Source: Bacillus stratosphericus
GTDB taxonomy: Bacteria; Bacillota; Bacilli; Bacillales; Bacillaceae
DNA: 64,000 nt
Direction of reading: 5' to 3'
Assembly (NCBI RefSeq): GCF_020524495.1
Contig: NZ_JAIVLB010000004.1
Span: 46,949-110,948 of the forward strand
This document shows, piece by piece, positions 8,131 through 21,526 of this stretch. The notes under the pieces were generated by a model. That model was given only the letters and a program-made list of their open reading frames with translations, was not told where the DNA came from and made no database searches. Made by a program: the position numbers and the translations under genes. Position 1 is the first letter of the stretch, and each line of letters begins with the position of its first letter.

Positions 8131-9837
8131 TTAATATGCTCTTACAATTTTTTTATATTTAGGAATCCACATTGCGTCTTTCACAGCTTGTTCAATATTA
8201 TCAGGTGTTTTTCTTGCAACTCCATCTTCAATCGCTGCTTTCGCAACTTCAATCGCCACTCGGATTGACACCTCTTGTAATTTATCAATGCTTGGAAGGA
8301 GACCAGCTCCTGGTTTATCATGGTCAACCATTTCAGCAATCGCATTCGCAGAAGCGACGAACATGCCTTTTGTGATGATTTTTGATTCCGTTACGATAGA
8401 ACCTAGACCAAGTCCAGGGAAAACAAATGCATTGTTTGATTGTCCAATTTCATGTTCAATTCCGCTGTACTCAACGTTTTCGAATGGGCTACCTGTTGCA
8501 ACAAGTGCACGGCCGTCTGTCCATTTGAATAGATCCTCTGGCACTGCCTCAGCAAGTGGTGTTGGGTTAGACATTGGCATGATAACAGGACGTTCTGTAT
8601 GAACTGCCATTTCTTTAATGATCTCTTCAGTAAATGCGCCGCCTTGACCTGATGTCCCGATAAGGATCGTTGGCTTTACTTGTCGCACTGTTTCTGCAAA
8701 TGAGATTTGTCCTTTTTCATCACGTGCCCAGCCCTTCACTTCATCAGATGTACGAAGGTACGGTTTTTGGAAATCAAGCACTTCAGCTTCAAATTGGTCT
8801 GTTAACAACCCTCTGTAGTCTAATGTCCAGAATGCATTGTTTGCTTCTTCTTCAGTCAGACAACCTTCAAGTACCATTGTGTCACGCATTTGATCTGCGA
8901 TTCCGATACCAGCTGATCCAGCTCCGAAGATGACAACACGGTGATCTTTCAATTGAGTACCAGTTTTTTTGACAGCAGCAAGAACTCCCGCTAAAGTAAT
9001 GGCACCAGTACCTTGAATATCGTCGTTGAACGTTAGGATGTTGTCGTTGTATTTTTTCATGATGTTACGTGCATTTTTGTTTCCGAGGTCTTCCCAGTGA
9101 AGCAACGCTTTCGGGAAGAATTTAAGTGCTGCTTTAACATAAGCATCAATGAACTCTTCGTATTTTTCACCTTGTACACGTTTGTGATGGTTACCGATGT
9201 ATAATGGATCATTCAATAGTTTTTCATTGTTTGTTCCAACATCTAATACAACTGGAATAACACGGCTTGGATCAATACCTGCTGCTGCAGTGTAAACAGC
9301 CAATTTACCAATCGCGATGTTAATACCACCAACACCCCAGTCACCAATTCCAAGAATACTCTCAGAGTCAGTTGCAACGATGAGGTCAATGTCGCCTGCT
9401 GTTGCATGCAAGTTTTCAAATGCTTTCTCAATGCCGTCGATGTTGTCGATTGTAAGATAGACACCATGAGGTCTTCTGTATTCATGGCTGTATTCTTGAA
9501 TCGCTTCACCAACAGTTGGTGTGTAGACAACAGGAAGCATTTCACGAAGCTTGTCTGTTAAAAGCTTGTAAAACAACACTTCGTTACGGTTTTGTAAATC
9601 ATTTAAGTATACGTTTTGACGAAGACGATCTGGCTGAGCAAGAAATTGCTTGTACGCTCTTTCCGCTTGTTGTTCTAATGTGAGAACAGTTGGTGGAAGC
9701 AATCCTTCTAGGCCAAGCTCTTGTCTTTCTTCTTCAGAGAAAGCAACGCCTTTGTTCAACGTTGGAATCGATAATACATCTTTACCTGTCAAATTGGTTT
9801 CGAGATACCCTTCTTTTGTCTTCTTCACGTTGTTCAT
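8131..9837 (-). CDS. maeA: NAD-dependent malic enzyme
   Basis: 568 residues, the long (MaeA/MalS) form of malic enzyme, which decarboxylates malate to pyruvate with reduction of NAD. The N-terminal malic domain contains [12 protein letters not shown] and the catalytic region [18 protein letters not shown]; the NAD-binding Rossmann segment has [21 protein letters not shown] follows. ATG at 9837 (with GAGGG upstream) is preferred to the adjacent TTG. Position next to tdk matches B. subtilis ywkA (maeA). Confidence 0.92.
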   Translation of the reverse strand: MNNVKKTKEGYLETNLTGKDVLSIPTLNKGVAFSEEERQELGLEGLLPPTVLTLEQQAERAYKQFLAQPDRLRQNVYLNDLQNRNEVLFYKLLTDKLREMLPVVYTPTVGEAIQEYSHEYRRPHGVYLTIDNIDGIEKAFENLHATAGDIDLIVATDSESILGIGDWGVGGINIAIGKLAVYTAAAGIDPSRVIPVVLDVGTNNEKLLNDPLYIGNHHKRVQGEKYEEFIDAYVKAALKFFPKALLHWEDLGNKNARNIMKKYNDNILTFNDDIQGTGAITLAGVLAAVKKTGTQLKDHRVVIFGAGSAGIGIADQMRDTMVLEGCLTEEEANNAFWTLDYRGLLTDQFEAEVLDFQKPYLRTSDEVKGWARDEKGQISFAETVRQVKPTILIGTSGQGGAFTEEIIKEMAVHTERPVIMPMSNPTPLAEAVPEDLFKWTDGRALVATGSPFENVEYSGIEHEIGQSNNAFVFPGLGLGSIVTESKIITKGMFVASANAIAEMVDHDKPGAGLLPSIDKLQEVSIRVAIEVAKAAIEDGVARKTPDNIEQAVKDAMWIPKYKKIVRAY

Positions 9838-9888
9838 CAAAAATACCCTCTTCCTTAAATAAGGTTAAATATTATTCAAAAGAATGAT

Positions 9889-9908
9889 TAAGGAGAAAAA
9901 TCCTTAAC
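9889..9908. repeat. Short inverted repeat upstream of maeA
   Basis: TTAAGGA and TCCTTAA flank a six-base spacer, about 55 bases upstream of the maeA start. It could be an operator half-site pair or a leader hairpin; no known regulator is assigned. Confidence 0.3.
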
Positions 9909-10074
9909 CAAAAAAATACGACAAGAAATCAAACTTTCGTTGAAATGCTTTACTACACTACAGTTAGTCATTTTATGCCTGCTTATGCCAAAACGCAAGC
10001 GTATTTTTCCTTAGTGTTATTTAAGGTTCAGCCAAAATTTAGAAAAACAAATCATAGCATCATTTACTATTTCT

Positions 10075-10677
10075 TTAATTGTCAAGTGTTTTACCAACAT
10101 CAAGCTTTGGTACTTCATGGTGATGTCTGCAGCGTGCTTCGTATGATTCCTGCGCACCTACTAAAATAATGGGATCATCATAGGATGCGGGTTTACCGTC
10201 GATCAATCGTTGTGTTCTACTCGCTGAGGAGCCGCATACCGAACAAACTGCTTGAAGTTTTGTTACAAGCTCTCCAGATGCCATTAAATGAGGAACAACA
10301 CCAAATGGCTCTCCTCTGAAGTCTTGATCAAGGCCTGCAACAATGACTCGGTAGCCTTTATCGGCCAATTGAGTGACAATATCAATGATTGTCTCATCAA
10401 AAAATTGCACCTCATCAATGCCAATGACATCTGTTTTTTCTGATATGTGCGTTATTATGTCTTTTGGTGAGGCTACTGCAATTCCATCTACTGATAAACC
10501 GTTGTGTGATACAACTGAGCTTGTGCTATATCGATTATCAATTGCTGGTTTGAATATTTTCACTTCTTGTTTGGCAAAGGTGGCTCTTTTGGCTCTCCGA
10601 ATCAATTCTTCCGACTTTCCAGAAAACATACTACCGCAGATGACTTCAAGCCAACCGCTTTGTTTCATCACATACAT
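10075..10677 (-). CDS. tdk: Thymidine kinase
   Basis: 200 residues. The Walker A motif [10 protein letters not shown] is near residue 16, the Walker B-like DEVQFF is near the middle, and the zinc ribbon CSVCG...CRHHH is near the C-terminus, typical of the type II kinase fold. It phosphorylates thymidine to dTMP in the salvage pathway. ATG at 10677 follows GGGGGAG. The start [21 protein letters not shown] matches the Bacillus family. Confidence 0.95.
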   Translation of the reverse strand: MYVMKQSGWLEVICGSMFSGKSEELIRRAKRATFAKQEVKIFKPAIDNRYSTSSVVSHNGLSVDGIAVASPKDIITHISEKTDVIGIDEVQFFDETIIDIVTQLADKGYRVIVAGLDQDFRGEPFGVVPHLMASGELVTKLQAVCSVCGSSASRTQRLIDGKPASYDDPIILVGAQESYEARCRHHHEVPKLDVGKTLDN

Positions 10678-10721
10678 AAGGTCTTCTCCCCCGTTTTAAA
10701 ATTCCATCAATCCACGTAAAA

Positions 10722-10751
10722 AAACAGGCAAGAACGGATTCCTGCCTGTTT
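10722..10751 (-). terminator. Terminator of rpmE
   Basis: A 9-bp perfect stem (AAACAGGCA / TGCCTGTTT) with a 12-base loop is followed on the minus strand by a run of T. It lies between rpmE and tdk. Confidence 0.8.
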
Positions 10752-10764
10752 ATTGTATCTATTA

Positions 10765-10965
<201 letters not shown>

Positions 10966-11048
10966 CTACTGTCATCTCCTTCCGCCCTGAATCCAATTCG
11001 GAAACAGAGTTAATATCTCAGAATAAGTTCTGAAACGCACATGATGAA

Positions 11049-11077
11049 ATTATAACAGTGTGAGTCTATGATTGCAA
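11049..11077 (-). promoter_or_regulatory. Sigma-A promoter of rpmE
   Basis: TTGCAA (11072-11077) and a perfect TATAAT (11049-11054) on the minus strand are 17 bases apart, immediately after the rho stop. A small hairpin (TCAGAA / TTCTGA) lies in the leader. Confidence 0.8.
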
Positions 11078-11095
11078 ATGTATTTTTTCAGGAAG

Positions 11096-12379
11096 CTACC
11101 TTCTTGATGCAGACATATTCGCATGTTTCCATTCTTGCGTTAAAATATCGAAAAATTCTTGGTTTGTCTTTGTTTTTCGCATTTTGCGCATGAACTTCTC
11201 AGCGAAGTCAGGTGTATCAGACATCGATTTTCTCATCGCCCATAGACGGTCAAGATGCTCTTTTGGCACAAGGAGTTCTTCTTTTCTTGTACCAGAACGA
11301 CGAATGTCGATCGCTGGGAAAATTCTTCTATCTGCAAGTGAGCGGTCCAAATGGAGTTCCATGTTTCCAGTTCCTTTAAACTCCTCATAAATCACATCAT
11401 CCATACGTGACCCTGTATCAACAAGTGCTGTGGCTAAAATGGTCAGGCTTCCACCTTCCTCAATGTTACGCGCAGCACCGAAGAAACGTTTTGGACGATG
11501 GAAAGCGGCTGGATCAATCCCGCCAGATAGTGTTCTTCCACTTGGTGGAATGACAAGATTGTATGCACGGGCAAGCCTTGTGATGCTGTCCATTAAGATT
11601 ATGACATCTTTTTTATGTTCAACAAGTCGCATTGCACGCTCTAATACAAGCTCTGCTACTTTAATGTGGTTTTCCGGTACTTCGTCAAAGGTTGAACTAA
11701 CAACATCTCCTGCAACAGAACGTTCGATATCTGTTACTTCCTCTGGGCGTTCGTCAATCAGAAGCACAATTAGTTCTGCCTCTGGATGATTTTCTGAAAT
11801 GCTGTTGGCAATTTCTTTTAGCAAAATGGTTTTCCCTGCCTTAGGCGGCGCAACGATTAATCCACGCTGTCCAAACCCAACTGGTGCCATCATATCCATA
11901 ATTCTAGTAGACAGGTGATTTGGCTGTGTTTCAAGAATCATTTGGCGATCTGGGAATAGCGGTGTAAGTGCAGGAAAGTGAACACGTTCCTTTGCTGACT
12001 CTGGGTCATCCCCATTTACTGCTTCTACATGAAGGAGGCCATAGTAGCGTTCATTCTCTTTTGGAGGTCGTACCTTTCCTGACACCTTATCTCCATTTCG
12101 TAAATCAAAGCGTCTGATTTGTGAAGCAGAAATATAAATATCTTCAGAACTTGGGGAGTAGTTAATTGGTCTTAAAAAACCAAATCCCTCAGACTGAATA
12201 ATTTCCAGAACCCCTTCCATAAATAAGAGATCCTCTTGCTCTGCATTTGCCTTTAAGATTGCAAAGATTAATTCTTTTTTTGTTAGTTTGCTGTAATAAG
12301 AGATTTTATAACGTTTTGCTAACTCATACAGCTCTTTTAATTTCATATTTTCCAAAGATGATATCGAAACATCTTTCAA
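11096..12379 (-). CDS. rho: Transcription termination factor Rho
   Basis: 427 residues. It has the N-terminal Rho-N helix bundle ([19 protein letters not shown]), the cold-shock RNA-binding domain (GFGFLRP...[12 protein letters not shown]), and a RecA-type ATPase with Walker [20 protein letters not shown] and [13 protein letters not shown]. The TTG at 12379 gives the family start ([11 protein letters not shown]); a GTG at 12391 is also in frame. The ribosome binding site is weak for either, so the start is uncertain by four residues. Rho unwinds and releases nascent transcripts. Confidence 0.95.
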   Translation of the reverse strand: MKDVSISSLENMKLKELYELAKRYKISYYSKLTKKELIFAILKANAEQEDLLFMEGVLEIIQSEGFGFLRPINYSPSSEDIYISASQIRRFDLRNGDKVSGKVRPPKENERYYGLLHVEAVNGDDPESAKERVHFPALTPLFPDRQMILETQPNHLSTRIMDMMAPVGFGQRGLIVAPPKAGKTILLKEIANSISENHPEAELIVLLIDERPEEVTDIERSVAGDVVSSTFDEVPENHIKVAELVLERAMRLVEHKKDVIILMDSITRLARAYNLVIPPSGRTLSGGIDPAAFHRPKRFFGAARNIEEGGSLTILATALVDTGSRMDDVIYEEFKGTGNMELHLDRSLADRRIFPAIDIRRSGTRKEELLVPKEHLDRLWAMRKSMSDTPDFAEKFMRKMRKTKTNQEFFDILTQEWKHANMSASRR

Positions 12380-12391
12380 TATGGACACCAC

Positions 12392-12717
12392 ACTTTTCTA
12401 GTCAATGTATTTCATTACAAATGCATGACCATTGTATTTGATTAGCTTTTAATTCCGTTTTTTGTTGGAATGACCTCACTCTCATGGTAACTAACGCTCC
12501 CACTCGTTATATCATGGAAGATAGAAACAAGGTGAAATAGAGCTTTTTCAACATAGAGAAGGATAATGAATATATTGTCATTGTGCGGCAGTATTTAAAC
12601 TTGTTGAAGCTTAAAAGAAGTAAATTCGCAGAAAATTTCGCAGCACTCTTTAGTTTTACCTCATTTGCAGAGAATATTCAACTTTAAAAAGAAAATGATA
12701 TACATTTGACACCTATA
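12392..12717. other. Long rho leader region without a gene
   Basis: About 325 bases upstream of rho hold no convincing coding frame. It should contain the rho promoter and 5' leader, but I could not pick a clear -35/-10 pair. rho is autoregulated in other bacteria, so a structured leader is plausible; none was identified. Confidence 0.5.
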
Positions 12718-12742
12718 AAAGCGGGTAATGAATACCCGCTTT
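12718..12742 (-). terminator. Terminator of the murA-glpX unit
   Basis: A 10-bp perfect stem (AAAGCGGGTA / TACCCGCTTT) with loop ATGAA and a following TTTTAT on the minus strand lies five bases after the glpX stop. Confidence 0.8.
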
Positions 12743-12746
12743 CTGA

Positions 12747-13712
12747 TTACGGAAGAATGACAAGATTCGGTTTTTTCTTTAAGCTGTGTCTGCCATCGAC
12801 GAATCGAACAGTACCAGATTTCGCACGCATGACAACACTATGTGTTGTTCCAACAGAGCCTTTGAATTGAACACCTTTTAATAACTCTCCGTCCGTTACA
12901 CCTGTCGCTGCAAAAATGGCGTCGTCTCCTTTCACGAGGTCTTCCATTCTCAGGACTTTTCCAACATCCAGCCCCATCTTCTCACAGCGTCTCAGCTCTT
13001 CTTCACTTTGAGGAAGAAGCTTACCGTGGATTTCACCACCAAGTGCCTTTAACGCAACAGCAGAAAGGACACCCTCAGGTGCTCCGCCTGAACCAAATAG
13101 AATATCAACACCAGTGTGATCAAATGCTGTATTAATGGCTCCTGCGACGTCACCATCGTCGATCAATTTAATTCTTGCTCCTGCTCCTCTCAGCTCAGCA
13201 ATAATTTTCTCATGTCGATCTCTGTTTAAAATCGTCGCAACAACATCTTCAATATCTTTGTTTTTCGCTTTTGCAACAGCGCGAAGATTATCAATGACAG
13301 GCGCTTCAATGTCGATGCAGCCTACCGCTTCTGGACCTACTGCGATCTTATCCATGTACATATCAGGTGCATTTAGCAAGTTACCATGATCAGCAACAGC
13401 GATGACAGCTAAGGCATTCCAGCCGCCGCTTGCCACAATATTTGTTCCTTCCAATGGATCAACAGCGACATCCACGCGAGGTCCATATCCGTTCCCAAGC
13501 TTTTCCCCGATATAAAGCATTGGTGCTTCGTCCATTTCCCCTTCGCCGATGACCACTGTTCCCTTCATCGGAATGGTGTCAAATACATCACGCATTGCAC
13601 TTGTTGCAGCATCATCTGCTTCGTCTTTCTTCCCTCTCCCCATCCAACGGGCAGATTTTAATGCGGCTGCTTCTGTCACGCGTACTAGTTCCATCGATAA
13701 ACTTCTTTCCAT
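12747..13712 (-). CDS. glpX: Fructose-1,6-bisphosphatase class II
   Basis: 321 residues of the GlpX family. The metal- and substrate-binding motifs [11 protein letters not shown] and DPLEGTN are present, as is the nucleotide-free inositol-phosphatase core with [10 protein letters not shown]. It hydrolyses fructose 1,6-bisphosphate in gluconeogenesis. It lies 31 bases after murA and corresponds to B. subtilis ywjI. The reader should note the fructose-bisphosphate aldolase fbaA a few genes upstream. Confidence 0.93.
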   Translation of the reverse strand: MERSLSMELVRVTEAAALKSARWMGRGKKDEADDAATSAMRDVFDTIPMKGTVVIGEGEMDEAPMLYIGEKLGNGYGPRVDVAVDPLEGTNIVASGGWNALAVIAVADHGNLLNAPDMYMDKIAVGPEAVGCIDIEAPVIDNLRAVAKAKNKDIEDVVATILNRDRHEKIIAELRGAGARIKLIDDGDVAGAINTAFDHTGVDILFGSGGAPEGVLSAVALKALGGEIHGKLLPQSEEELRRCEKMGLDVGKVLRMEDLVKGDDAIFAATGVTDGELLKGVQFKGSVGTTHSVVMRAKSGTVRFVDGRHSLKKKPNLVILP

Positions 13713-13743
13713 TTTCGTCCAAATCTCCTCTCGCAGTCAAGCC

Positions 13744-15033
13744 TTATGAATTTTGAAGTTCTTCTATTTCTTGGTCACTGAGCTTTTTACGCCAGATGGT
13801 TGCACCCAAGCCTTCTAGCTTCTCCTCAAGCATACTATATCCTCTGTCTATATGTTCAAGCCCTGTGACTTCGGTCACACCGTCTGCCATTAACCCAGCG
13901 ACAACGAGACACGCACCTGCACGCAAATCACTTGCTTTTACCTTTGCCCCTTGGAGCTTAGTTTGTCCGGTAATAATGGCAGATCTCCCTTCCACCTTCA
14001 TATTTGCACCCATTCGACGCAATTCGTCAATGTGTTTAAAGCGGGCAGAGTAGATCGTATCTGTGACAACACTTGTGCCTTTCGCTTTTGTTAATAAGGC
14101 CGTCATCGGCTGCTGAAGGTCAGTCGGAAAGCCAGGGTACACAAGGGTTTTGAAATCGACAGGCTTGAGTCCTTCGTTCCTGCCAACAATTAGCATCTGA
14201 TCGTTACTCGTTTCAATGGTGAACCCCATCTCTCTAAGTTTCGCCGTAATTGATTCTAAATGAGTTGGGATCACATTATCAAGTACAACTTCATCTCCCA
14301 TCGCTGCACCAGCAATTAAAAACGTACCTGCTTCTATGCGATCAGGAATAATTGAATGCTTGCAGCCATGAAGAGATTCTACACCCTCGATCCGAATCAC
14401 ATCAGTGCCCGCACCTTTGATTTTAGCTCCCATGCTTGCAAGCAGTGTCGCTACATCAATAATTTCGGGCTCTTTTGCGGCATTTTCAATCACTGTTTTG
14501 CCTTTGGCCAACACGGCCGCCAGCATAATATTAATGGTCGCACCTACACTCACAACATCAAGGTAAATACGTGCTCCGACTAATTTTTCAGCACGCAAAT
14601 AAATGGCACCCTGCTCGTTTGTCACCTCAGCTCCAAGTGCTTCAAAGCCTTTTATATGTTGGTCAATCGGTCTAGGACCTAAGTGACATCCTCCTGGCAA
14701 ACCAATAACAGCCTGTTTGAACCTGCCTAGCATCGCCCCCATTAAGTAATAGGACGCACGCAATTTTTTGACTTTCCCATTAGGAAGCGGCATACTGATC
14801 ATTGTTGAAGGATTGACAACCATTTCACCTTTTTCAAATGTCACCTTCCCGCCAATTTCTTCTAACAGATCTCGTAACGTGTCAATATCTGAAATATGCG
14901 GAAGGCCCTCAATAGTTACTGGAGAATTAGCGAGAATCGTGGCAGGAATCAGTGCCACAGCACTATTTTTCGCACCACTAATATGTACGGTCCCACACAA
15001 GAGGTCACCACCGGCAATGTTTAACTTTTCCAT
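13744..15033 (-). CDS. murAB: UDP-N-acetylglucosamine 1-carboxyvinyltransferase (MurAB type)
   Basis: 429 residues. It transfers enolpyruvate from PEP to UDP-GlcNAc, the first committed step of peptidoglycan synthesis. The active-site loop carries C116 in [11 protein letters not shown], the residue alkylated by fosfomycin; K22-N23 in SGAKNS are the other conserved site. ATG at 15033 follows AAGGGAG; the longer in-frame reading to 15060 lacks support. Gene order (tal, murAB, glpX, rho) identifies it as the second paralogue, also called murZ. Confidence 0.92.
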   Translation of the reverse strand: MEKLNIAGGDLLCGTVHISGAKNSAVALIPATILANSPVTIEGLPHISDIDTLRDLLEEIGGKVTFEKGEMVVNPSTMISMPLPNGKVKKLRASYYLMGAMLGRFKQAVIGLPGGCHLGPRPIDQHIKGFEALGAEVTNEQGAIYLRAEKLVGARIYLDVVSVGATINIMLAAVLAKGKTVIENAAKEPEIIDVATLLASMGAKIKGAGTDVIRIEGVESLHGCKHSIIPDRIEAGTFLIAGAAMGDEVVLDNVIPTHLESITAKLREMGFTIETSNDQMLIVGRNEGLKPVDFKTLVYPGFPTDLQQPMTALLTKAKGTSVVTDTIYSARFKHIDELRRMGANMKVEGRSAIITGQTKLQGAKVKASDLRAGACLVVAGLMADGVTEVTGLEHIDRGYSMLEEKLEGLGATIWRKKLSDQEIEELQNS

Positions 15034-15244
15034 ATTTGTCTCCCTTCTTAAGAAGATCACTGTTGGAGTTATACTGTTTGTGGATGTCGCGCTTTAAAAG
15101 GTCTTGTCCAAAATTTAGCCAATATCAAGAGAAAGAATACAGGTTAAACAAAATTTGTCGGAAGAAAAATAATCGAAGCTTTGCGAGGCTGTGATGTTCT
15201 CTTCTTTACACAAAACATTTCTTAGCGTTTTTTAGGAAAACTGC

Positions 15245-15271
15245 GGCAAACGGAAGGGTTTTCCGCCTGCC
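15245..15271 (-). terminator. Terminator of tal
   Basis: An 11-bp stem with two G-T pairs (GGCAGGCGGAA / TTCCGTTTGCC) around AACCC is followed by GCAGTTTTCC on the minus strand, six bases after the tal stop. Confidence 0.65.
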
Positions 15272-15277
15272 ACTCGC

Positions 15278-15931
<654 letters not shown>

Positions 15932-15990
15932 CTATCAATAAATTGTCTGACATGTAAATTGAATTGCGCTTTCTCAAGATATGGAGAAAA

Positions 15991-16009
15991 CCGCCTGTGA
16001 ATCAGGCGG
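15991..16009 (-). terminator. Terminator of fbaA
   Basis: CCGCCTG and CAGGCGG form a 7-bp GC-rich stem with a five-base loop; TTTTCTCC follows on the minus strand. It lies between fbaA and tal. Confidence 0.75.
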
Positions 16010-16027
16010 CTTTCGGTTCTCATCAAA

Positions 16028-16885
16028 TTATGCTTGGTTAGAAGAACCAAATTCACGCATTTTGCCGATAACAGTTTCTTTAATTGCGTCACGAGCTGGT
16101 CCAAGATATTTACGTGGATCATACTCTTCTGTTTTTGCAGCAAGTGTGTCGCGAACTGCTTTCGCAGAAGCAATTTGGTTTTCAGTGTTTACATTAATTT
16201 TTGCTGTACCAAGTGATATTGCACGCTTAATGTCAGCAGTCGGGATACCTGTTCCGCCATGAAGAACAAGTGGAAGACCTGCTGATTTTCCAATTTCTTC
16301 CATTTCGGTGAAACCAAGGTTTGGTTCACCTTTGTATGGACCATGTACTGAACCTAGAGCAGGTGCAAGGCAGTCAATGCCAGTACGTTCTACAAGCTCT
16401 TGACACTCTTTTGGATCAGCATAAATAACACCCTCAGCGATGACGTCATCTTCTTGTCCACCAACAGTTCCAAGCTCAGCTTCTACAGATACACCGTGGA
16501 AATGTGCAAGCTCAACTACTTTTGCAGTTGTTGCCACGTTCTCATCAAATGGATGGTGAGAAGCATCGATCATGACAGAAGTAAATCCTGCATGAATCGC
16601 TTTTGCACAAGATTCAAAGCTTGAACCGTGATCTAAATGAATCGCAACAGGAACTGTTACATTATATTCTTCGATTAACGCTTTAACCATTGCGACAACT
16701 GTTTTGAAGCCGCCCATATAGCGTCCTGCTCCTTCAGATACTCCTAAGATAACTGGAGATTTCTCTTCTTCAGCAGCTTGTAAAATCGCTTGTGTGAATT
16801 CTAAATTATTTAAGTTAAACTGTCCAACAGCGTAACCTTTTTCCTTTGCATCTTTCAACATTTCTGTCATTGAAACTAAAGGCAT
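16028..16885 (-). CDS. fbaA: Class II fructose-bisphosphate aldolase
   Basis: 285 residues. Zinc-binding and catalytic residues are visible in HLDHGSS (H83, D85, H86), [18 protein letters not shown] and VLHGGTGIP. It cleaves fructose 1,6-bisphosphate in glycolysis and makes it in gluconeogenesis. Start ATG at 16885 follows AGGGAGGAT. It lies between spo0F and tal as in B. subtilis. Confidence 0.96.
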   Translation of the reverse strand: MPLVSMTEMLKDAKEKGYAVGQFNLNNLEFTQAILQAAEEEKSPVILGVSEGAGRYMGGFKTVVAMVKALIEEYNVTVPVAIHLDHGSSFESCAKAIHAGFTSVMIDASHHPFDENVATTAKVVELAHFHGVSVEAELGTVGGQEDDVIAEGVIYADPKECQELVERTGIDCLAPALGSVHGPYKGEPNLGFTEMEEIGKSAGLPLVLHGGTGIPTADIKRAISLGTAKINVNTENQIASAKAVRDTLAAKTEEYDPRKYLGPARDAIKETVIGKMREFGSSNQA

Positions 16886-17063
16886 GATGAAAAATCCTCC
16901 CTATGTAGCTAATTTGCTTACTAAAAAAAGCTCTCTACCCTAGCATGACCAGATTTTCTCGCCATATGTAAACTTTCAAAGTCAGATCGCTTTCTTCTTC
17001 TTATCTAGAATACCAATTATTCGACAAATCGGCAATAGAATGACTTGATTCAATCATTTCCAT

Positions 17064-17438
17064 CTAACCATTTGTTTCAAGCGGCAAATATTCTTTGACT
17101 GCATCTCGGATTTCATCAATATCGAATGGTTTTGCGAAGTGCGTCAATGCGCCAAGTTCTTTGGATTCTTGAATCATGTCTAGTTCGCCATAGGCTGTCA
17201 TAATGATCACGCGAATGTCTTCATCAATTAATTTCATCCGTTTTAAAATCTCAATCCCGTCCATTCCGGGAATTTTCATATCTAGCAGAACAAGGTTCGG
17301 TCTATGGTTTTTCACAATATCTAACGCCTGTAATCCATTGGCCGCTTGGAAGGTTTGATAGCCTTCTTTATGAAACACTTCATTCAGTAAGATTCGAATA
17401 CCGTACTGATCATCGACAATTAAAATTTTCTCATTCAT
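17064..17438 (-). CDS. spo0F: Sporulation phosphorelay response regulator Spo0F
   Basis: 124 residues, a lone receiver domain without an output domain. Acidic pocket D9-D10, phospho-acceptor D53 ([11 protein letters not shown]), T81 and K103 (FAKPFD) are all present. It takes phosphate from the sporulation kinases and passes it to Spo0B and then Spo0A. It is one residue shorter at the N-terminus than the B. subtilis protein, so numbering is shifted by one. A sigma-H type promoter precedes it. Confidence 0.96.
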   Translation of the reverse strand: MNEKILIVDDQYGIRILLNEVFHKEGYQTFQAANGLQALDIVKNHRPNLVLLDMKIPGMDGIEILKRMKLIDEDIRVIIMTAYGELDMIQESKELGALTHFAKPFDIDEIRDAVKEYLPLETNG

Positions 17439-17492
17439 CTGTTACACCCCATTGCTTTCGTTTTTCGCCATAAAAAGAGCAGTTGTTAAATA

Positions 17493-17519
17493 ATTCTGTT
17501 TGATTTTCACATTTCCTTT
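17493..17519 (-). promoter_or_regulatory. Sigma-H type promoter of spo0F
   Basis: AAAGGAAAT (17511-17519) and AGAAT (17493-17497) on the minus strand are 13 bases apart and match the sigma-H pattern except for a spacer one base short. A TATAAT about 12 bases further upstream may be the -10 of a vegetative promoter. B. subtilis spo0F has both kinds. Confidence 0.65.
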
Positions 17520-17617
17520 AATTATAATAGTTTACTTTACTACATTTTCTGAGCATTTTTCCTAATATTCTCTTTATATTCATTATAAAATGATTTGACC
17601 GAAGGAGGAAATGAGTC

Positions 17618-18148
17618 TTGTTAAAAATATTCACAACCCAGTTATCAAGTATTTTTTCACGTATCGGAGAAAAACAAACAGAAGCGATTGAAGAGGGCGC
17701 ACGCCTTCTTGCTCAAGCCGTAATCAGTGGACATGCTGTTTATTTCCATGGAAAGAATGAGCTAGCTGCTGTGGCCTTAGAGGCATCCGAAAGCAAGGAG
17801 CCATTTCCCGGTGCAAAAGTGCTGCCGCAGGATCAAAAGGAGCGCAGCTTACTTTATCTAAGTGACAGGGTGCTGCTATTTTATTCAGATCAAGAAGATC
17901 CGGAGATCCAATCCCTTGTAAAAGAACTGTACACCCAAGGTACGCCCATTGTTGGAGTGGGGCCTGCACAAAAGGAGCTGTCAGTGATTGAAGAGCATTG
18001 TGATGTCCATATTGATTTCCGGCTTAAAAAACCACTTGTGCCCGCTGAAGATGGAACAAGATTCGGCTATCCTGCTTTGATGACCTGCTTATACGTCTAC
18101 CATGCACTATCTTTTACTGTGAAAGAAATTGTTGAGGAATATGAATAA
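17618..18148 (+). CDS. ywjG: DUF2529 protein YwjG
   Basis: 176 residues starting at TTG with AAGGAGGAAAT upstream. The fold appears to be sugar-isomerase-like: a helix, then strands with GHAVYFHGKNE, RVLLFYSDQED and GTPIVGVGPA. It is divergent from spo0F and convergent with pyrG, sharing a bidirectional terminator. The function is unknown. Confidence 0.85.
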   Translation: MLKIFTTQLSSIFSRIGEKQTEAIEEGARLLAQAVISGHAVYFHGKNELAAVALEASESKEPFPGAKVLPQDQKERSLLYLSDRVLLFYSDQEDPEIQSLVKELYTQGTPIVGVGPAQKELSVIEEHCDVHIDFRLKKPLVPAEDGTRFGYPALMTCLYVYHALSFTVKEIVEEYE

Positions 18149-18150
18149 AA

Positions 18151-18183
18151 AAACAGCCGAGAAGATGATATTCTCGGCTGTTT
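18151..18183. terminator. Bidirectional terminator between ywjG and pyrG
   Basis: A 13-bp perfect stem (AAACAGCCGAGAA / TTCTCGGCTGTTT) with a seven-base loop is flanked by A-run and T-run, so it can stop both ywjG (plus) and pyrG (minus). Confidence 0.9.
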
Positions 18184-18189
18184 TTTGTT

Positions 18190-19950
<1,761 letters not shown>

Positions 19951-19958
19951 TTAGAGAG

Positions 19959-19997
19959 CCCAAAATACATACTACATAGTTCGCTCTCGAAAGTCAA
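19959..19997 (-). promoter_or_regulatory. pyrG promoter with GGGC transcription start
   Basis: TTGACT (19992-19997) and TAGTAT (19969-19974) on the minus strand are 17 bases apart. Seven bases downstream the RNA would begin GGGCTC, G at 19961 first, which is the start needed for slippage by RNA polymerase at the fourth position when CTP is limiting. Confidence 0.88.
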
Positions 19998-20035
19998 GAC
20001 GGTTTTGTCCTGTTTGAAGACCTGGCTTGAGAGGA

Positions 20036-20575
20036 TTATTTGTCTTCCTCATCATCGTCTAGTTCGTCTTGAATTTCAGTTAAGCCATCATCGTCTTCGT
20101 CTTCGTCATCGTCTTCGTCGAAGTCTTCTAGTTCTTCGTCAATTTCATCATCATCTAAGTCAATGTCATCGTCGTCTTCAACCAGATCAAGATCTTCTTC
20201 AAGCTCATCGATTTCTTCTTCCTCTTCTAAATCATCGAAGTCTTCTTCAACGACAGCCGCTTTCGCTTTTTTCTTTTTCGCTTTTGATTTCACAGCTTGC
20301 TGAACTTCTTCTTCCATTTGATCAACTGGATACCAGCTGCGAAGTCCCCACCTTTGATCACCTAGCGAAATAAAGCGGCCATCTATATTCAAATCTGTAT
20401 AAAATTGAGCTAATCGATCATCAAGATCTGATTTTTGTATCCCTTGCAGACGGGCCATTTCATCTATTAACTCGGAAAACGTAATCGGCGTTTTGCTGTC
20501 TCTGGAAATTTCATAAGCAAGTTCAACTAAAGACATTTGTTTGAGCTGTTCCTGTGAGTATTCTTTCAAACTCAA
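20036..20575 (-). CDS. rpoE: RNA polymerase delta subunit
   Basis: 179 residues. An N-terminal HARE-type winged-helix domain (about 1-92) binds core polymerase; the C-terminal half (about 105-179) is an unstructured run of Asp and Glu after a basic patch (KSKAKKKKAK). Delta promotes recycling and sensitivity to the initiating nucleotide in Gram-positive bacteria. The start is TTG at 20575 with AAAGGGAGTG upstream. Confidence 0.95.
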   Translation of the reverse strand: MSLKEYSQEQLKQMSLVELAYEISRDSKTPITFSELIDEMARLQGIQKSDLDDRLAQFYTDLNIDGRFISLGDQRWGLRSWYPVDQMEEEVQQAVKSKAKKKKAKAAVVEEDFDDLEEEEEIDELEEDLDLVEDDDDIDLDDDEIDEELEDFDEDDDEDEDDDGLTEIQDELDDDEEDK

Positions 20576-21091
20576 GGTCAGACACTCCCTTTCTATTACA
20601 TGTATGTATCCATTTACCAGTGAAATAATAAGTATTTATACCTTATTTTTACGACAAACCATACCTCTCATTATAAACAAATTAGGAGAGTTTATGCCAC
20701 CTTTAATCATGTTAATTTTTGATTTTTTCGCACGAGGAGCACCTTTTGGTCCTTTATCTGCGGGAAATTGGACTGGTTCTGGTGTCCGGCATGCTTTTTG
20801 TATGCCGTTCTATTCATTCCAAACGAAAAAATTGGAACAACCAAAGGCAGCACTGATGAATGAATAAAATGACTGTACAAGATAACAGCATCTGTTTGGC
20901 TATCGTTCGGACGAAGTGATTTGCCCATTTTTTATAAAGTTTATAAAAAGGCACACGTCAACGGGTTAAGTTTACGTGTACCTATAATGAAAAAATTGTA
21001 TAAACCTTTTTTTCGATTTTTATGTGAATACCTTTACTTCTTTTCGCAAGCTTTGTTTAACTTGAAATTTCATGCTCTACTTATTATTGCA
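20576..21091. other. AT-rich stretch without a supported gene
   Basis: Short frames exist on both strands but none is convincing. The best is a plus-strand 57-codon frame from an ATG near 20694 preceded by TTAGGAGAG, with a hydrophobic start and no recognised family. An inverted repeat ACACGT...ACGTGT occurs near 20953-20979. The stretch marks the left edge of the accessory island between rpoE and acdA. Confidence 0.4.
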
Positions 21092-21526
21092 TTACAGTAC
21101 AGCGACTATTTCTTTTCCTAAGGAAATTAAAGCATCCATAATAAATGGTGTCGCAAAGAGAATTGATGCTTTCCAGTTCGCTTTTTTGTATTGAAAAAAG
21201 AACAAGATCAACACTGCTCCTATAAGTGCCGTGAAGATGTACAGCCATAAGCTATGTATTTGCAAGATCCCCATACATATTACATTAATAAACATAATGA
21301 TAATCTTAGGAATCAGAGCATAAAACAAATGACTCTTAACCTCCGGAGCAAAGATCATTAATAAGAATTTAGCGATGAGATATTGTACTAAGAGACTGAT
21401 GGTGGTTAGAATTGTTGTAATGACAACAATTAGATTCAGCATCGTTTCATAGGACATATCCTCTAACAAAGCTCTTAAATCATCTAGTTTCGAATCGTAA
21501 AGAATAAATGTTTCAACAACAATTGT
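21092..21526 (-). pseudogene. Membrane protein, C-terminal part, split from the upstream frame
   Basis: The frame is open from 21526 to the stop at 21092, about 144 residues. From the TTG at 21469 it encodes 125 residues with four hydrophobic helices (for example VQYLIAKFLLMIFAP, LIPKIIIMFINVICMG and LWLYIFTALIGAVLILFFF). The layout resembles the last part of Yip1-like polytopic proteins. It starts just where the 95-residue upstream gene goes out of frame, so I read both as halves of one protein of roughly 225 residues broken by a frameshift near 21527. An independent small gene cannot be excluded. Confidence 0.5.

Noticed and set aside
9243..9545. 100-codon open frame on the minus strand inside maeA
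   Set aside because: It lies fully within maeA in another frame, has unlikely composition and no ribosome binding site; a shadow of the enzyme gene.
10720..10751. Possible CRISPR-like or other repeat signal at short inverted repeats between genes
   Set aside because: All such repeats are single intrinsic terminators after genes; no array of regularly spaced direct repeats was seen anywhere in the window.
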